Source: Trileptium ribeirensis (lineage: Eukaryota > Nematoda > Enoplea > Enoplida > Thoracostomopsidae). From it: DNA of 64,000 nt. Positions 43,501 to 47,300 of the stretch are shown here, piece after piece. Made by a program: the position numbers and the translations under genes. The DNA lies in contig JASANE010005279.1 in the NCBI GenBank assembly GCA_030248225.1, positions 1 to 64,000 of the forward strand. Reading direction: 5' to 3'. Under the pieces are notes generated by a model. The model was not told where the DNA came from and searched no databases. It worked only from the letters and a program-made list of their open reading frames with translations. Position 1 is the first letter of the stretch; the number at the start of each line of letters is the position of its first letter.

Positions 43501-43738
43501 CAAATAATATTGATATCTATAACTCTAATCAATTCTATTAGGAAGTCAGTAATGAAAGGTAATTTATCTATACACAGCCTCAAAATGTTTTCAGTAGCAT
43601 AAGTCTATAAAAGTTCCTGTCTCTGCATTAGAAGCCAAAAATAAAAAATTCTTTACGCACCTTGCGACTTAGGGTTGATAGCATGGACTACGGCCGGATA
43701 CCAAAATCTGTCGTTTCGTTTAACCAAACATGCATCCT
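4416..43738 (-). CDS. SETDB1: SETDB1/Eggless-type histone H3K9 methyltransferase, 16 exons, 5' end missing
   Basis: SETDB1 uses S-adenosylmethionine to methylate histone H3 lysine 9 in the nucleus and represses transposons and genes. Sixteen exons on this strand give, in order, three Tudor domains (43738 to 37620), two linker exons, an MBD (32718 to about 30660), pre-SET (28065 to 23824), the first part of SET (22386 to 11399), a short insertion (11.4 to 8.6 kb), the second part of SET with NHSCSPN (6285-6132) and the post-SET with a stop (4563-4416). About 750 residues are covered; human SETDB1 has 1291, and the missing part is N-terminal plus a shorter insertion. Every junction has GT-AG and matching phase except the one after 36031, where two donors are possible. 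The nine pre-SET cysteines and the post-SET cysteines are intact, so the enzyme looks functional. Family assignment is very secure; exon edges are predictions. Confidence 0.95.
5070..5400. mobile_element. Short inverted-repeat element, CTGGCCT family, copy A
   Basis: The ends are inverted: 'gcctgttcaca' at 5073-5083 and 'tgtgaacaggc' at 5387-5397. The outer flanks share TTAAG, a possible 5-bp target duplication. The inside has C-rich words ('ccaaacccccaatgttcg') and 'accactatttataatgcta' that recur in the copies at 12.4 and 33.3 kb. There is no coding frame. It sits in the intron before the last SETDB1 exon. Confidence 0.65.
5812..6120. repeat. 135-bp tandem array, about 2.3 units
   Basis: The word 'gtgtttagtctgaaag' starts at 5812, 5947 and 6082, an exact 135-bp period. 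The third unit stops within 'atatcgatacaata' at 6120. The units are nearly identical. Because 135 is a multiple of three the array stays open on the minus strand, but I see no reason to think it is translated. It ends 12 bases from the donor of the NHSCSPN exon. Confidence 0.9.
6132..6285 (-). CDS. SETDB1: SETDB1 exon: second half of the SET core (NHSC motif)
   Basis: The exon follows 'catttttag' and completes a codon (G|AA). It begins with a Lys/Arg/Glu-rich stretch, then [18 protein letters not shown] and [20 protein letters not shown], ending AG|GTAAGT. The NHSCxPN loop forms the cofactor pocket and pseudoknot of SET enzymes, and [14 protein letters not shown] is nearly identical to human SETDB1. 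Its 154 bp are in phase with both neighbours (1 in, 2 out). Confidence 0.96.
6286..7180. other. Intron sequence, no feature recognised
   Basis: This lies in the SETDB1 intron between the exons at 6132-6285 and 8620-8700. Short frames on both strands have no domain, splice support or repeat partner that I could see. Confidence 0.5.
7183..7550 (+). repeat. Interspersed 'ctggaccc' repeat, copy A
   Basis: The segment has several 'tggaccca' words at both ends and a core 'ttctattacaaagtgcagg'. The same order appears at 32285-32475 (same strand, partial) and reversed at 39960-40330. The two longer copies run about 365 bp. I see no poly(A) tail, RNA polymerase III box or terminal inverted repeat, so the class is unknown. 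Confidence 0.7.
8069..8160 (-). pseudogene. SETDB1: Relic of a partial duplication of a SETDB1 exon
   Basis: About 92 bp resemble 8570-8660, which covers the 3' half of the true exon, its donor and the start of the intron ('gaagaaac.actctc.gtgg' and 'gtcgtcgaaa' are shared). In this copy the donor AAAG|GTATG has become AAATGTATA and no in-frame acceptor precedes it. It therefore looks like a dead exon lying between two real ones. Confidence 0.65.
8620..8700 (-). CDS. SETDB1: SETDB1 exon in the bifurcation insertion
   Basis: The 81-bp exon follows 'tgtttcag' and ends AAAG|GTATGC, with phase 1 on both sides. It reads [18 protein letters not shown] followed by LSGKKSSK. It belongs to the variable insertion that splits the SET domain, so it has no motif of its own. 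The evidence is position, phase match with the exons at 9185-9237 and 6132-6285, and clean splice sites. The acceptor is a NAGNAG (cagcag), so two products differing by one residue are possible. Confidence 0.8.
9185..9237 (-). CDS. SETDB1: SETDB1 53-bp acidic exon in the bifurcation insertion
   Basis: The exon follows 'tctgctttcag' and ends TCAT|GTAATT. It completes a Ser codon (AG|T) from the 11.4-kb exon and reads [17 protein letters not shown] before leaving one base for the next codon. The Ser/Asp/Glu-rich content fits the acidic insertion known in SETDB1 proteins. At 53 bp it has no domain; phase agreement on both sides is the main support. Confidence 0.8.
9790..10919. mobile_element. 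hAT-like non-autonomous element, 1.13 kb, copy 1
   Basis: It begins CAGGGAATACCCGG and ends CCGGAATTCTGG then TTACTCCCTG, imperfect inverted repeats of the CAGGG type seen in hAT elements. The flanks GTACACAC (9782-9789) and GTACGCAT (10920-10927) match at 6 of 8 bases, the duplication size expected for hAT. A second full copy is at 46165-47292. The inside holds no transposase, so it depends on an enzyme supplied elsewhere. Confidence 0.85.
10928..11398. other. Intron sequence, no feature recognised
   Basis: This SETDB1 intron segment lies between the hAT-like element and the exon ending at 11399. Apart from that exon's donor I see no coding, RNA or repeat feature. Confidence 0.5.
11399..11571 (-). 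CDS. SETDB1: SETDB1 exon: first SET segment and start of insertion
   Basis: The exon follows 'ttttctttcag' and ends with a split codon AG|GTAGTT. It begins [14 protein letters not shown], continues to [13 protein letters not shown], then turns acidic ([13 protein letters not shown]). These match GSFVCIYAGKILTD and GDEYFADLDHIE of human SETDB1. The change to acidic, low-complexity sequence marks where the insertion begins to split SET in two. It is in phase with both neighbouring exons. Confidence 0.95.
11572..12407. other. Intron sequence, unclassified
   Basis: The segment is slightly GC-richer around 12040-12330. Overlapping plus-strand frames there (about 110 and 105 codons) give no domain and no consistent frame. 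I regard them as chance openings in the 11-kb SETDB1 intron. Confidence 0.45.
12408..12772. mobile_element. Short inverted-repeat element, CTGGCCT family, copy B
   Basis: The ends are CTGGCCTATAC and GACAGGCCAG. The inside shares 'ccccatgttcgtgag' and 'attaccactatttataatgc' with copy A at 5070-5400 and serves as one of the unoccupied sites for the nested insertion at 33.46 kb. No coding frame is present. Confidence 0.65.
12887..13147. mobile_element. Mariner-type MITE, 261 bp
   Basis: The terminal inverted repeats are CAGTACTCGCCAGAAATG and CATTTCTGGCGAGTACTG, 18 bp and perfect, each flanked by TA. The inside is packed with 'ttcgaa', 'gttcg' and 'tcgaac' words. CAGT ends and a TA duplication are hallmarks of Tc1/mariner. 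Removing the element with one TA restores a unit of the surrounding 64-bp satellite. Related ends occur at 22715-22860. Confidence 0.9.
13149..14035. repeat. 64-bp satellite array, left part
   Basis: About 13 units carry 'gtagataaaaataaaacgaa', 'gctgtgaacaattaagaa' and 'ctaaacgatatatacgattt'. A segment of about 198 bp near 13608-13805 is repeated almost exactly at 13806-14003, a recent higher-order duplication. A partial unit continues to the left of the MITE at about 12870, and more units follow at 21838-22005. Confidence 0.9.
14110..14560 (+). repeat. 45-47-bp tandem array, about ten units
   Basis: The words 'gaccacac' or 'gtccacag' followed by 'caatggtcaacattttt' recur at about 14183, 14228, 14273, 14318, 14363, 14410, 14456, 14503 and 14548. 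The first units are exactly 45 bp apart, which keeps all frames open and gives misleading open frames on both strands. It lies at the left end of the 7.8-kb block. Confidence 0.85.
15180..15640. repeat. Degenerate repeats with 'ccataaaggcgc'
   Basis: The word 'ccataaa(a/g)gcgc' or a close variant occurs near 15250, 15322, 15522 and 15612, each followed by a run of 'ttaccat', 'attg' and TA-rich sequence. Spacing is irregular, so this is an old array. It lies inside the 7.8-kb block. Confidence 0.5.
17770..17815 (+). promoter_or_regulatory. Promoter-like TATA and initiator motifs inside the block
   Basis: The sequence 'gtataaaagcagagacgcg' has a TATA box at about 17772, and 'tcagtgttcagt' lies about 25-30 bases downstream, the spacing of a metazoan TATA/initiator pair. 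A good splice donor (gtac|gtgagtat) follows near 17970. No reading frame can be tied to it. This resembles retrotransposon promoter layouts but could be chance. Confidence 0.35.
18730..19340. repeat. 172-bp tandem repeats, four diverged units
   Basis: The words 'cacaaacccgatggcc' or 'cacaaacccg(a/t)cggc' occur near 18798, 18968, 19143 and 19313. Each is followed by 'cc(a/c)caccaaa(a)tgt', 'aaaatattt' and 'gcagtttctt(c/t)gtaag'. The period is 170-175 bp. It is internal to the 7.8-kb block. Confidence 0.8.
21838..22005. repeat. 64-bp satellite array, right part
   Basis: Two to three units with 'agataaaaataaaacgaa', 'tagctgtgaacagtt' and 'acgatttagtagataga' continue the array that stops at 14035. 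They are in the same orientation and register with the TA run, which supports an insertion between the two parts. Confidence 0.85.
22330..22386 (-). CDS. SETDB1: SETDB1 57-bp exon: start of SET (KGWG motif)
   Basis: The 19-codon exon follows 'atttttcag' and ends AAAG|GTAAGT, phase 0 on both sides. It reads [19 protein letters not shown], matching LFKTQNKGWGIRCLDDIAK of human SETDB1. The GWG motif contributes to S-adenosylmethionine binding. It is separated from the next SET exon by an intron of about 10.8 kb that contains the satellite and the 7.8-kb block. Confidence 0.95.
22715..22860. mobile_element. Fragments with mariner-type MITE ends
   Basis: Read on the minus strand, TACAGTAATCGCCAGAAATG ends near 22846 and TACAGTAGCCGCCAAAAATG near 22745. 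Both resemble the end of the 12887-13147 element, but they face the same way, so this is not one intact element. It probably represents two truncated or nested copies. Confidence 0.5.
23367..23688. mobile_element. Mariner-type MITE, CAGTTACAATCAG family, 322 bp
   Basis: The inverted repeats CAGTTACAATCAGCATTAAG and CTTAATTCTGATTGTAACTG are flanked by TA on both sides. The inside is rich in 'cgatcgaa' and 'tttaacgaatttcg' words. Shorter relatives lie at 33462-33766 and 41814-41907. There is no coding capacity. Confidence 0.9.
23824..24053 (-). CDS. SETDB1: SETDB1 exon: second half of pre-SET
   Basis: The exon follows 'aatatttcag' and ends CAG|GTATTA. It completes a codon (G|AC) and reads [13 protein letters not shown], then a Ser/Gly-rich stretch, then [20 protein letters not shown] and RCFNRVVQ. 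The cysteines of NC, TCAC, EC, QCKC and RC are six to seven of the nine that bind three zinc ions in the pre-SET domain. The 230 bp give phase 1 in and 0 out. The acceptor is only about 30-45 bp from the end of the inverted-repeat element that begins near 24081. Confidence 0.96.
24081..26735. mobile_element. Inverted-repeat element E1, about 2.65 kb
   Basis: The left end 'ttgaaacggagcgagcg' (about 24102) and right end 'cgctcgctccgtttca' (about 26717-26732) are inverted. The sequence just inside the left end ('aacaggctttgtgtttgatg') matches the left and right ends of E2 and the right end of E3. The right half follows the order of E2's left arm up to E2's centre. E1 therefore looks like one arm of the same family plus extra sequence, including the G-rich repeats at 25055-25800. 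I see no transposase. Confidence 0.7.
25055..25800 (+). repeat. G-rich repeats 'ggtcggggggctacac'
   Basis: At least seven copies of 'ggtcgggg(g)gctaca' or close variants occur, with runs of five to eleven G on the plus strand, clustered at 25060-25110, 25385-25455, 25575-25590 and 25780-25795. They lie inside E1. Such runs can in principle form G-quadruplexes in DNA on the plus strand, the non-template strand relative to a plus-strand transcript and the template for SETDB1. Confidence 0.75.
26740..27960. other. Intron sequence, no feature recognised
   Basis: This SETDB1 intron segment lies between E1 and the exon at 27961. A minus-strand frame at 27536-27763 has a hydrophobic C-terminus but no splice support or known domain. 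Confidence 0.45.
27961..28065 (-). CDS. SETDB1: SETDB1 exon: start of pre-SET (CxC zinc ligands)
   Basis: The 105-bp exon follows 'ccggttgcag' and ends GAAG|GTAGG. It completes a Gly codon (G|GT) and reads [14 protein letters not shown], then [13 protein letters not shown]. This corresponds to PPPQVAYSKERIP and GPEFLVGCDCKDGC in human SETDB1 and carries the first two pre-SET zinc cysteines. The codon left open is completed by the next exon (G|AC). The E2 foldback begins about 50 bp upstream of the acceptor. Confidence 0.95.
28117..30055. mobile_element. Foldback element E2 with arms of about 0.95 kb
   Basis: The left arm (about 28117-29080) and right arm (about 29131-30055) are inverted copies along their whole length. 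Landmarks pair in order: 'ggtcattttgtg' with 'cacaaaatgacc', 'aggctttgtgtttgatgta' with 'tacatcaaacacaaagcct', 'gaaaacgcacgaagtatt' with its diverged complement, and 'ccccaagatgagtt' with 'aactcgtcttggg' at the centre. About 50 bp separate the arms. There is no coding frame. Related arms occur in E1 and E3. Confidence 0.88.
30471..30714 (-). CDS. SETDB1: SETDB1 exon: end of MBD to pre-SET N-flank
   Basis: The exon follows 'tactgtgttag' and ends GTAG|GTACG. It reads [20 protein letters not shown], matching HVIYKTPCGLCLRTMQEIER of human SETDB1 (end of MBD), then [13 protein letters not shown] and [15 protein letters not shown], matching the family's DITYGKEDVPLSCVN block before pre-SET. The 244 bp give phase 0 in and 1 out, agreeing with neighbours. 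The 'PCG' of the MBD and the DxxYGxE segment are the clearest marks. Confidence 0.95.
30720..32284. other. Intron sequence with GC-rich patch near 31950-32170
   Basis: No exon is seen. A patch with 'ccgcgcgccctggtcgcgcgg' (a near-perfect hairpin) and 'aacgaccggggcggcgatgcc' lies near 32120-32175. Frames on either strand do not resemble known proteins. Confidence 0.45.
32285..32475 (+). repeat. Interspersed 'ctggaccc' repeat, partial copy
   Basis: The words 'tctggacctagg', 'cttcggcttcgga', 'ttctattacaaagtgcagg' and 'gcttgctgctggtttc' are in the same order as at 7183-7550. The outer parts are missing. It ends about 90 bp from the donor of the MBD exon. Confidence 0.65.
32566..32718 (-). CDS. 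SETDB1: SETDB1 exon: first half of the MBD
   Basis: The 153-bp exon follows 'gtatttatag' and ends AAG|GTACGT, phase 0 on both sides. It reads [10 protein letters not shown], then [18 protein letters not shown], then NPFSRQK. This matches the family pattern H-x-C-x3-C...NPL-x-P-L...W/F-R-R of the SETDB1 methyl-CpG-binding-like domain (human VCSYTCL and NPLLVPLLYDFRR). The next exon continues with NVVYRSPCG. Because the surrounding reading frames are interrupted, only this frame shows the domain. Confidence 0.92.
33304..33956. mobile_element. CTGGCCT family element, copy C, split by a MITE
   Basis: The ends CTGGCTTGTCCGCAG and CTGTGTAGAGGCCA are inverted. Internal words match copies A and B ('aacccccatgt', 'ttaattacaacta', 'ttctaatgctaaa', 'ctcgcttttcggaagg'). 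The copy is interrupted by the MITE at 33462-33766. Confidence 0.7.
33462..33766. mobile_element. Mariner-type MITE nested in another element, 305 bp
   Basis: The inverted repeats CAGTTACAATCAGAATTAAG and CACTTAATTCTGAGTGTAACTG are flanked by TA. Copies A and B of the host element read 'attaccactatttataatgc' across this point without the insertion, which proves the TA duplication. It is the same family as 23367-23688. Confidence 0.93.
33957..35263. other. Intron sequence, no feature recognised
   Basis: A minus-strand frame around 34900-35140 is open for about 75 codons ([22 protein letters not shown]) but fits neither SETDB1 nor the phases of its neighbours. I treat it as a possible relic of unknown origin. 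Confidence 0.4.
35264..35925. repeat. 93-bp tandem array, seven units
   Basis: The word 'agtaagcgatctcgcac' recurs about every 93 bp (near 35325, 35418, 35502, 35595, 35695, 35788, 35880), with 'ttattacactaccg' and 'accgaaatgacaat' between. The units are 85-95% alike. The array ends about 12 bp from the donor of the SETDB1 linker exon at 35937, so the intron begins almost directly in repeat. Confidence 0.88.
35937..36031 (-). CDS. SETDB1: SETDB1 linker exon between Tudor and MBD
   Basis: The exon follows 'cacgttttcag', completes a Gly codon (G|GG) and reads [20 protein letters not shown], then a small-residue stretch. The Ser, Arg and Lys content fits the disordered linker between the Tudor module and the MBD; a nuclear signal is possible but not shown. 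The next exon needs phase 0, met by a donor GGT|GTGCGG (exon end 35937) or GCG|GTACAA (exon end 35979). A third donor, CG|GTCTGA, would break the frame. The 3' edge is therefore uncertain. Confidence 0.75.
36948..37014 (-). CDS. SETDB1: SETDB1 linker exon after the Tudor domains
   Basis: The 67-bp exon follows 'tttatttttag' and ends GATG|GTCAGT, phase 0 in and 1 out. It reads [14 protein letters not shown] and then an acidic, Ser-rich end (PQLSDSNDG). It has no domain. Support comes from position, clean splice sites and agreement of phase with the exons at 37620-37871 and 35937-36031. Confidence 0.75.
37620..37871 (-). CDS. SETDB1: SETDB1 exon: third Tudor domain
   Basis: The 252-bp exon follows 'gttttatag' and ends AAG|GTGGGC, phase 0 on both sides. 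It reads [20 protein letters not shown], then [20 protein letters not shown], then [20 protein letters not shown]. Human SETDB1 has FIEEYVTAYPNRPMVLL and RCEWIYRGSTRLEPMF at the same place. The Tudor module reads modified lysines on histone H3. The Gln-rich C-terminus (KQQQDRIEA) leads into the linker. Confidence 0.96.
38261..38489. mobile_element. MITE with CACGGC/AAATAAGTG ends, 229 bp
   Basis: The imperfect inverted ends are CAATCACGGCGAGAAATAAG and CTTATTTTTGGCCGGGAGTG. The left flank is TA; the right flank is CA, probably a decayed TA. The inside is full of 'tttcgatta' and 'cgatcga' words like the CAGTTACAATCAG family. It is likely a distant mariner-type relative. Confidence 0.65.
38850..39055 (-). 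CDS. SETDB1: SETDB1 exon: second Tudor domain
   Basis: The 206-bp exon follows 'tgtgttgtag' and ends AAG|GTGCGA. It completes a Val codon (G|TT) and reads [20 protein letters not shown], then [15 protein letters not shown] and [20 protein letters not shown]. Human SETDB1 has YAGIVAETPNVKNKLRF and FFDDGYASYV there. The aspartates and aromatics of FFDDGY belong to the Tudor core. The end (DGDQGTK) adds a few residues relative to human before AFVREY. Confidence 0.96.
39960..40330 (-). repeat. Interspersed 'ctggaccc' repeat, reversed full copy
   Basis: Read on the minus strand it gives the same order as 7183-7550: 'aggtctggaccgaaat', 'ttctattacaagtgtagg', 'tggcttgggacatgag' and 'attttttgaaaaaac'. 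Length is similar to copy A, so the family has a defined unit of about 370 bp. Confidence 0.7.
40712..40804 (-). CDS. SETDB1: Candidate cassette exon in the second Tudor region
   Basis: A GC-rich island is open on the minus strand between a usable acceptor (ggcagag|gtgtccc, with a poor pyrimidine tract) and a good donor (GGGACGG|GTAATT). It would be 93 bp with phase 1 on both sides, matching its two neighbours, so it could be included or skipped without a frameshift. It reads [20 protein letters not shown] and ends FHGNCFDGT. Human SETDB1 has no counterpart, and the domain is complete without it. It may be an alternative exon or a chance island. Confidence 0.3.
40922..41077 (-). CDS. SETDB1: SETDB1 exon: end of first Tudor and start of second
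   Basis: The 156-bp exon follows 'taccgttatag' and ends AAAAG|GTAATG. It completes an Asp codon (G|AT) and reads [20 protein letters not shown], then [14 protein letters not shown] and [15 protein letters not shown]. Human SETDB1 has [20 protein letters not shown] and VGSRVVAKYKDG. An acceptor 17 bp farther upstream also exists but gives the wrong phase. The phases (1 in, 1 out) agree with both neighbours. Confidence 0.95.
41078..41500. other. Intron sequence, no feature recognised
   Basis: This lies upstream of the exon at 40922 in the same intron as E3. Words such as 'gagtgggaggtgg' and 'gcatagcatcttagcattag' show weak likeness to the CTGGCCT family interior, but I cannot define ends. Confidence 0.35.
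41814..41907. mobile_element. Mariner-type MITE, 94-bp deletion form
   Basis: The ends CAATTACAATCAGAATTAAG and CACTTAATTCTGCTTGTAACTG are flanked by TA. The inside is reduced to a short 'aaacgatcgaaatcgaacg' stretch. It is the same family as 23367-23688 and lies inside E3. Confidence 0.88.
42362..42710. mobile_element. CTGGCCT family element, copy D
   Basis: The ends CTGGCCTCTCCATTATGGA and TCGGCAAATGGAAAGGCCAG are inverted over about 14 bases. The inside keeps the C-rich words ('aatcccctcatgttcg'). It interrupts E3 between 'gttcgactgct' and the next E3-like segment. Confidence 0.65.
43661..43738 (-). CDS. SETDB1: SETDB1 exon: start of first Tudor domain (first exon found)
   Basis: The 78-bp exon follows 'ttaaaattttag' and ends CAAG|GTGCGT, phase 1 on both sides. 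It reads [20 protein letters not shown] followed by NPKSQ. Human SETDB1 has [20 protein letters not shown] at this place: a Tudor strand, a basic turn, an aromatic and a second strand. It joins the exon at 40922-41077 in frame. The exon before it must end with one base of a codon whose other two bases are AG; I did not find it with confidence. Confidence 0.85.
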
Positions 43739-43739
43739 C

Positions 43740-44400
43740 TAAAATTTTAACGTAAATATGTACACTGTTGCTTGATAAAATTATACTAAATTGAAAACAT
43801 ACTCACAAGTTTTTCAATAGTATACCTAAAATAAAACACAATATAAAACAAATCTCACTCGAAAATACCACAGAAGGAAAATGATTCTTTTACGCCACCG
43901 TTGTAACAGTGGTCCACAGAAGTGTAATGCGTGGGTCTACATTAGGTGCGTACGTCAAAGTTGTTCTTTTGTCAACATAACGAATTGATTCGGGCAGAAA
44001 TCCGAGTTCCCATTTTGCCACTGATATTCATATTTTGGCGCTGTTTGGGCTTGGGGAAAATCACCAAATGGTCGCACGCCGCTGAAATTGGTACCAATCG
44101 GCTTAGCTCGGCGAGCTGAGTTCAAAAATACCCATTACGACCATTTTCCAAAAAAAAATTCATTTTTTCTGTTTGTACCCAATGGTCCCACCTGTGAAAT
44201 GTCACCTGAAAATTTTGAAAAAATGTTTTTGCAAAATAGACATGATGCACCTAGATCGATCCAGCATTACAGGAGAAACTCGAAGGTACCATTCATATCG
44301 ATATATCTGGCCTCCCTCTGAAGTTATCCGCAAGAACAGTTAACCACCTCGGAAGTAACGCTCGATTGATCAATTGATTTATTTTCCATTTTTTATATTT
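43740..44400. other. Flank of the Merlin relic, unclassified
   Basis: A minus-strand frame near 43960-44070 reads like coding (PKYEYQWQNGNSDFCPN) and then shifts frame. It matches no family I know and no SETDB1 part. It may be part of an old element that includes the Merlin relic to its right. Confidence 0.3.
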
Positions 44401-44419
44401 TACAGCATAATATTAAGCT

Positions 44420-45260
44420 ATGACAGCACGTGGCACACCTCAAAATACTAGATTTAACATTTCGCCACTTAATAACTTAATACTTTCTGAACCTGATATT
44501 AACAATTTGCGCATGATCTATAACCAAATGGTGCGTATAACAAGTAAATATAAAGATACTATTGTTCTGCCTGCCCAATGGAGCGATGTATTGGCTGCGC
44601 GTAATGACCTCGACTAGTACGAATGGCGCTGTAAAAATTGCCGAGCCAAATTATCTATTCGAAGCGGCTCATTTTTTGCCGGTCACCGGATCACATTGGA
44701 AACGACACTCGTTATCATTTTCGGCTACATCAACAACTTGCCGTCAAAATTCATTCGTTTGCAAACAGGGGTCGCCACAGATACCATTACGAACTGGTAC
44801 AACTACTGTAGGGATGTCGCTTTGGCTTACGACCGTGATCATTGGCAAAACAGCATGTTGAAACAGCCCCGGTATCGACGTAGAAGTTGACGAGTCGAAG
44901 TTTTTTCGACAAAAAATACAACCACCGCCACGTCGTCAGCATGGTTGGGTGGTGGGCATGATTGAACGACAAACGGGCAAGTGTCTACTTTTCCACGTCC
45001 CCAATCGCACCATCAACACAATCATGCCTCTAAAATTTCAACATATCCGACCGGGAACCCGCATCATCACCGCATCAACCAACATCCAAAGACTGCGCCG
45101 CTACCTAAGCCGGGGGACTAAGCCGTTGCGCTGGCTAACTGCTACGGTTTTGGCTGCACAGTACTGTTGTTTCCTCGCCTGCGTTTGCCGGTGCAGTATT
45201 TCCGGATACCCTAACATAAGCTTCAAGCTTACCCTAAAACTGAGCCCAGTGTAAACCTAA
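44420..45260 (+). pseudogene. Merlin (IS1016/ISXO2-like) DNA transposase relic
   Basis: Across three shifting frames the segment has WRCKNCRAKLSIRSGSFF (the zinc-finger-like entry of ISXO2/Merlin transposases), then IGGPGIDVEVDESKFF, then HGWVVGMIERQTGKCLLFHV and HIRPGTRIITA. The D-E and D pattern of the DDE/N catalytic core is partly visible: the first Asp in VDESKF and the region of the second in PGTRII, where the usual D after I is lost. Frameshifts occur near 44625, 44870 and 45090. It is dead. Ends and target duplication were not found. It lies upstream of the first SETDB1 exon identified, possibly in an intron. Confidence 0.85.
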
Positions 45261-45487
45261 TTTCCAAACATCAAAATATCTATTTTTCGCTTGCATTGCC
45301 GATATCGAGAGCCATATCTTCTTGAAACTGCAGCCAACACGAACACTTAGATTGTAGAAAAACCTTTTTTGCCCAACGTGTAATTAACATTTGGAACGGA
45401 TTCTCTGAACATTGCGCGATAACTTTCAAAAAATCGCTCCATGACTCAGACACGGTTTTGTCCCGCTAGCTTTCCGATCCTGCATCG

Positions 45488-45850
45488 TTGCTTGAACATT
45501 TCTGTCACAACTACGATTCATCTCTCACCAGCCGATATCAAAATGCTGCCCAATCCATCAATCACTTGATGTCTCGGATTTGCAACGATTACGTGTCTAT
45601 GGATTGGGAAGCTGTAAGCATTCTGAATCAGACAGCAATGTTCCCGGTCTATTTGTGTATGTGTATAGCATACGAGAAAAACGCATTAGTAAGTCGCGTT
45701 TTCACTTGTACATGGTCAGCAAAATGCGATCCTAAATCGCTAAATAGTGACTGCGAACAACGGTCACGCGTTGCTGCATTGCTAATTATGTACGCGTACA
45801 TAAAGGAAAATCGTGATTTGTTCGGGTTCATCGGTTTCACGATCGTGTAG
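45488..45850 (+). CDS. Open frame of 120 codons of unknown identity
   Basis: The frame runs from ATG to a stop and is the longest without a repeat partner downstream of the Merlin relic. It contains several Cys and Asn residues (CNDYVSMDW, CTWSAKCDPK) and one hydrophobic stretch, but no domain I recognise. It may belong to the same old element. Coding status is doubtful. Confidence 0.2.
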   Translation: MLEHFCHNYDSSLTSRYQNAAQSINHLMSRICNDYVSMDWEAVSILNQTAMFPVYLCMCIAYEKNALVSRVFTCTWSAKCDPKSLNSDCEQRSRVAALLIMYAYIKENRDLFGFIGFTIV

Positions 45851-46164
45851 ACTTCACAAAAGAACAACCCAGGTGTACGCACCTAAAGTTGACTCAAGCA
45901 TAATGACCGGTTGATTAGTTGTGAGGGAATGATGTCATGATATCTGCGTTGGTAAAATTTAAAGCCCTACAGGTGTTGCACAAAGGTTCGAAAAATTCGA
46001 AAGCTTTTTAGTTTCCTTCAAACTGTGGAAACTGGTGTTACAACGGTTTAAAAAATATAAAATTAGACAGCTAGCAGTGAAGACATATGAAACAGTAGGA
46101 CTATAAAAATACGGCAAACCAACACTCCTCTACACCATACAAGATATAATGCATATCTAATAGG

Positions 46165-47292
46165 CACGGAATAACCGGAACCGTCAATTTAAACCGGATC
46201 CGGAAGCTGGTCTTCGAAACTTATATATAAAGCAAAACAGATAAAGGCACAGTGGATTTAAAATGTATTAAAATAACTTTTACACTAAGCTTAATGTATT
46301 GCGATGGCATTATTGCATCTCCGGAACTTTGAAGAGACTGAGAAAGTTAATAATGTTTATTTGTCGAACAATATGTTGGTTTTTGGACCCCCAAAGCAAA
46401 CAATGCTTTCCACTATATAACCTTGCTTAAATTGTGTCAAACTGACCATGTTTCTAACTAAACATGTTTACCTAGGGCGTAGACAAAACACTTTCGTTTT
46501 GTCTCCAATCGCCTCTCTTTACTACACATACTTTTGTTGCATGTTGTTCTGCAGGAAACATATAAGTATTGGTTTATATGATTCTATGAGAAAACAAAAG
46601 AAAGTTTCCTATAATATTCTGGTCTGTGATCAGAGACATTGTTTAGGCTAGCGCTGGGCAACCAGTGCCCGTCAGATAGAGATAATGATGATAACTTACT
46701 GATCAGAATGCAATAAATGAGATAAACCGTTATACTGCTCGCACAGTTTCAAAAAATTCAGTTCATTGCCAAGAACTCAGTTTCTGTTGCACATGTTACT
46801 TTACTTCAATGTAGACTTATTTACAAAATTTACAAACACCCTGGATAGTGCTTGAAGCAACTTATATCAGCCAAGCTTACAGCTAAGTACTTCTAAATTA
46901 TCCATACTCTGTTGCCTAGTTAGATCGGTTTAATTCTAAGGTAGCCCGCAGACTTCTGAATGTGTAAAATAGCTTTTACAAACATCAAGCTGACTTTGTT
47001 TTGCTAACAAACTCTTGCAGGATTAAGATGAAAAATTCCTACTGAAATTATGAGTCCTACTTCTGTTTCAAACGGCAATTTGTTGAGTTAATCTTTTCTT
47101 TTGTTTGGTTGTATTGGAACTTGATCATTGTGTATATTACATATGTTTGCACCACAGATGAATCAAAAAATGTGGAAAATGTCAAACAAAAATTTTTAAC
47201 CCGGAATTCCGGTTTGGTATGGTTTTTAACCTTTGCCGAAACCGCAACCGGAACAAGAATTTCGCCGGAAACGTAATTCCGTTTACTCCCTG
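46165..47292. mobile_element. hAT-like non-autonomous element, 1.13 kb, copy 2
   Basis: It begins CACGGAATAACCGG (CAGGG in copy 1) and ends TTTACTCCCTG. The flanks CTAATAGG (46157-46164) and CTAATAGC (47293-47300) match at 7 of 8 bases. It aligns along its length with 9790-10919, including 'gtcttcgaaacttatata' near the left and 'cgcaaccggaaca' near the right. No transposase is encoded. Confidence 0.9.
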
Positions 47293-47300
47293 CTAATAGC

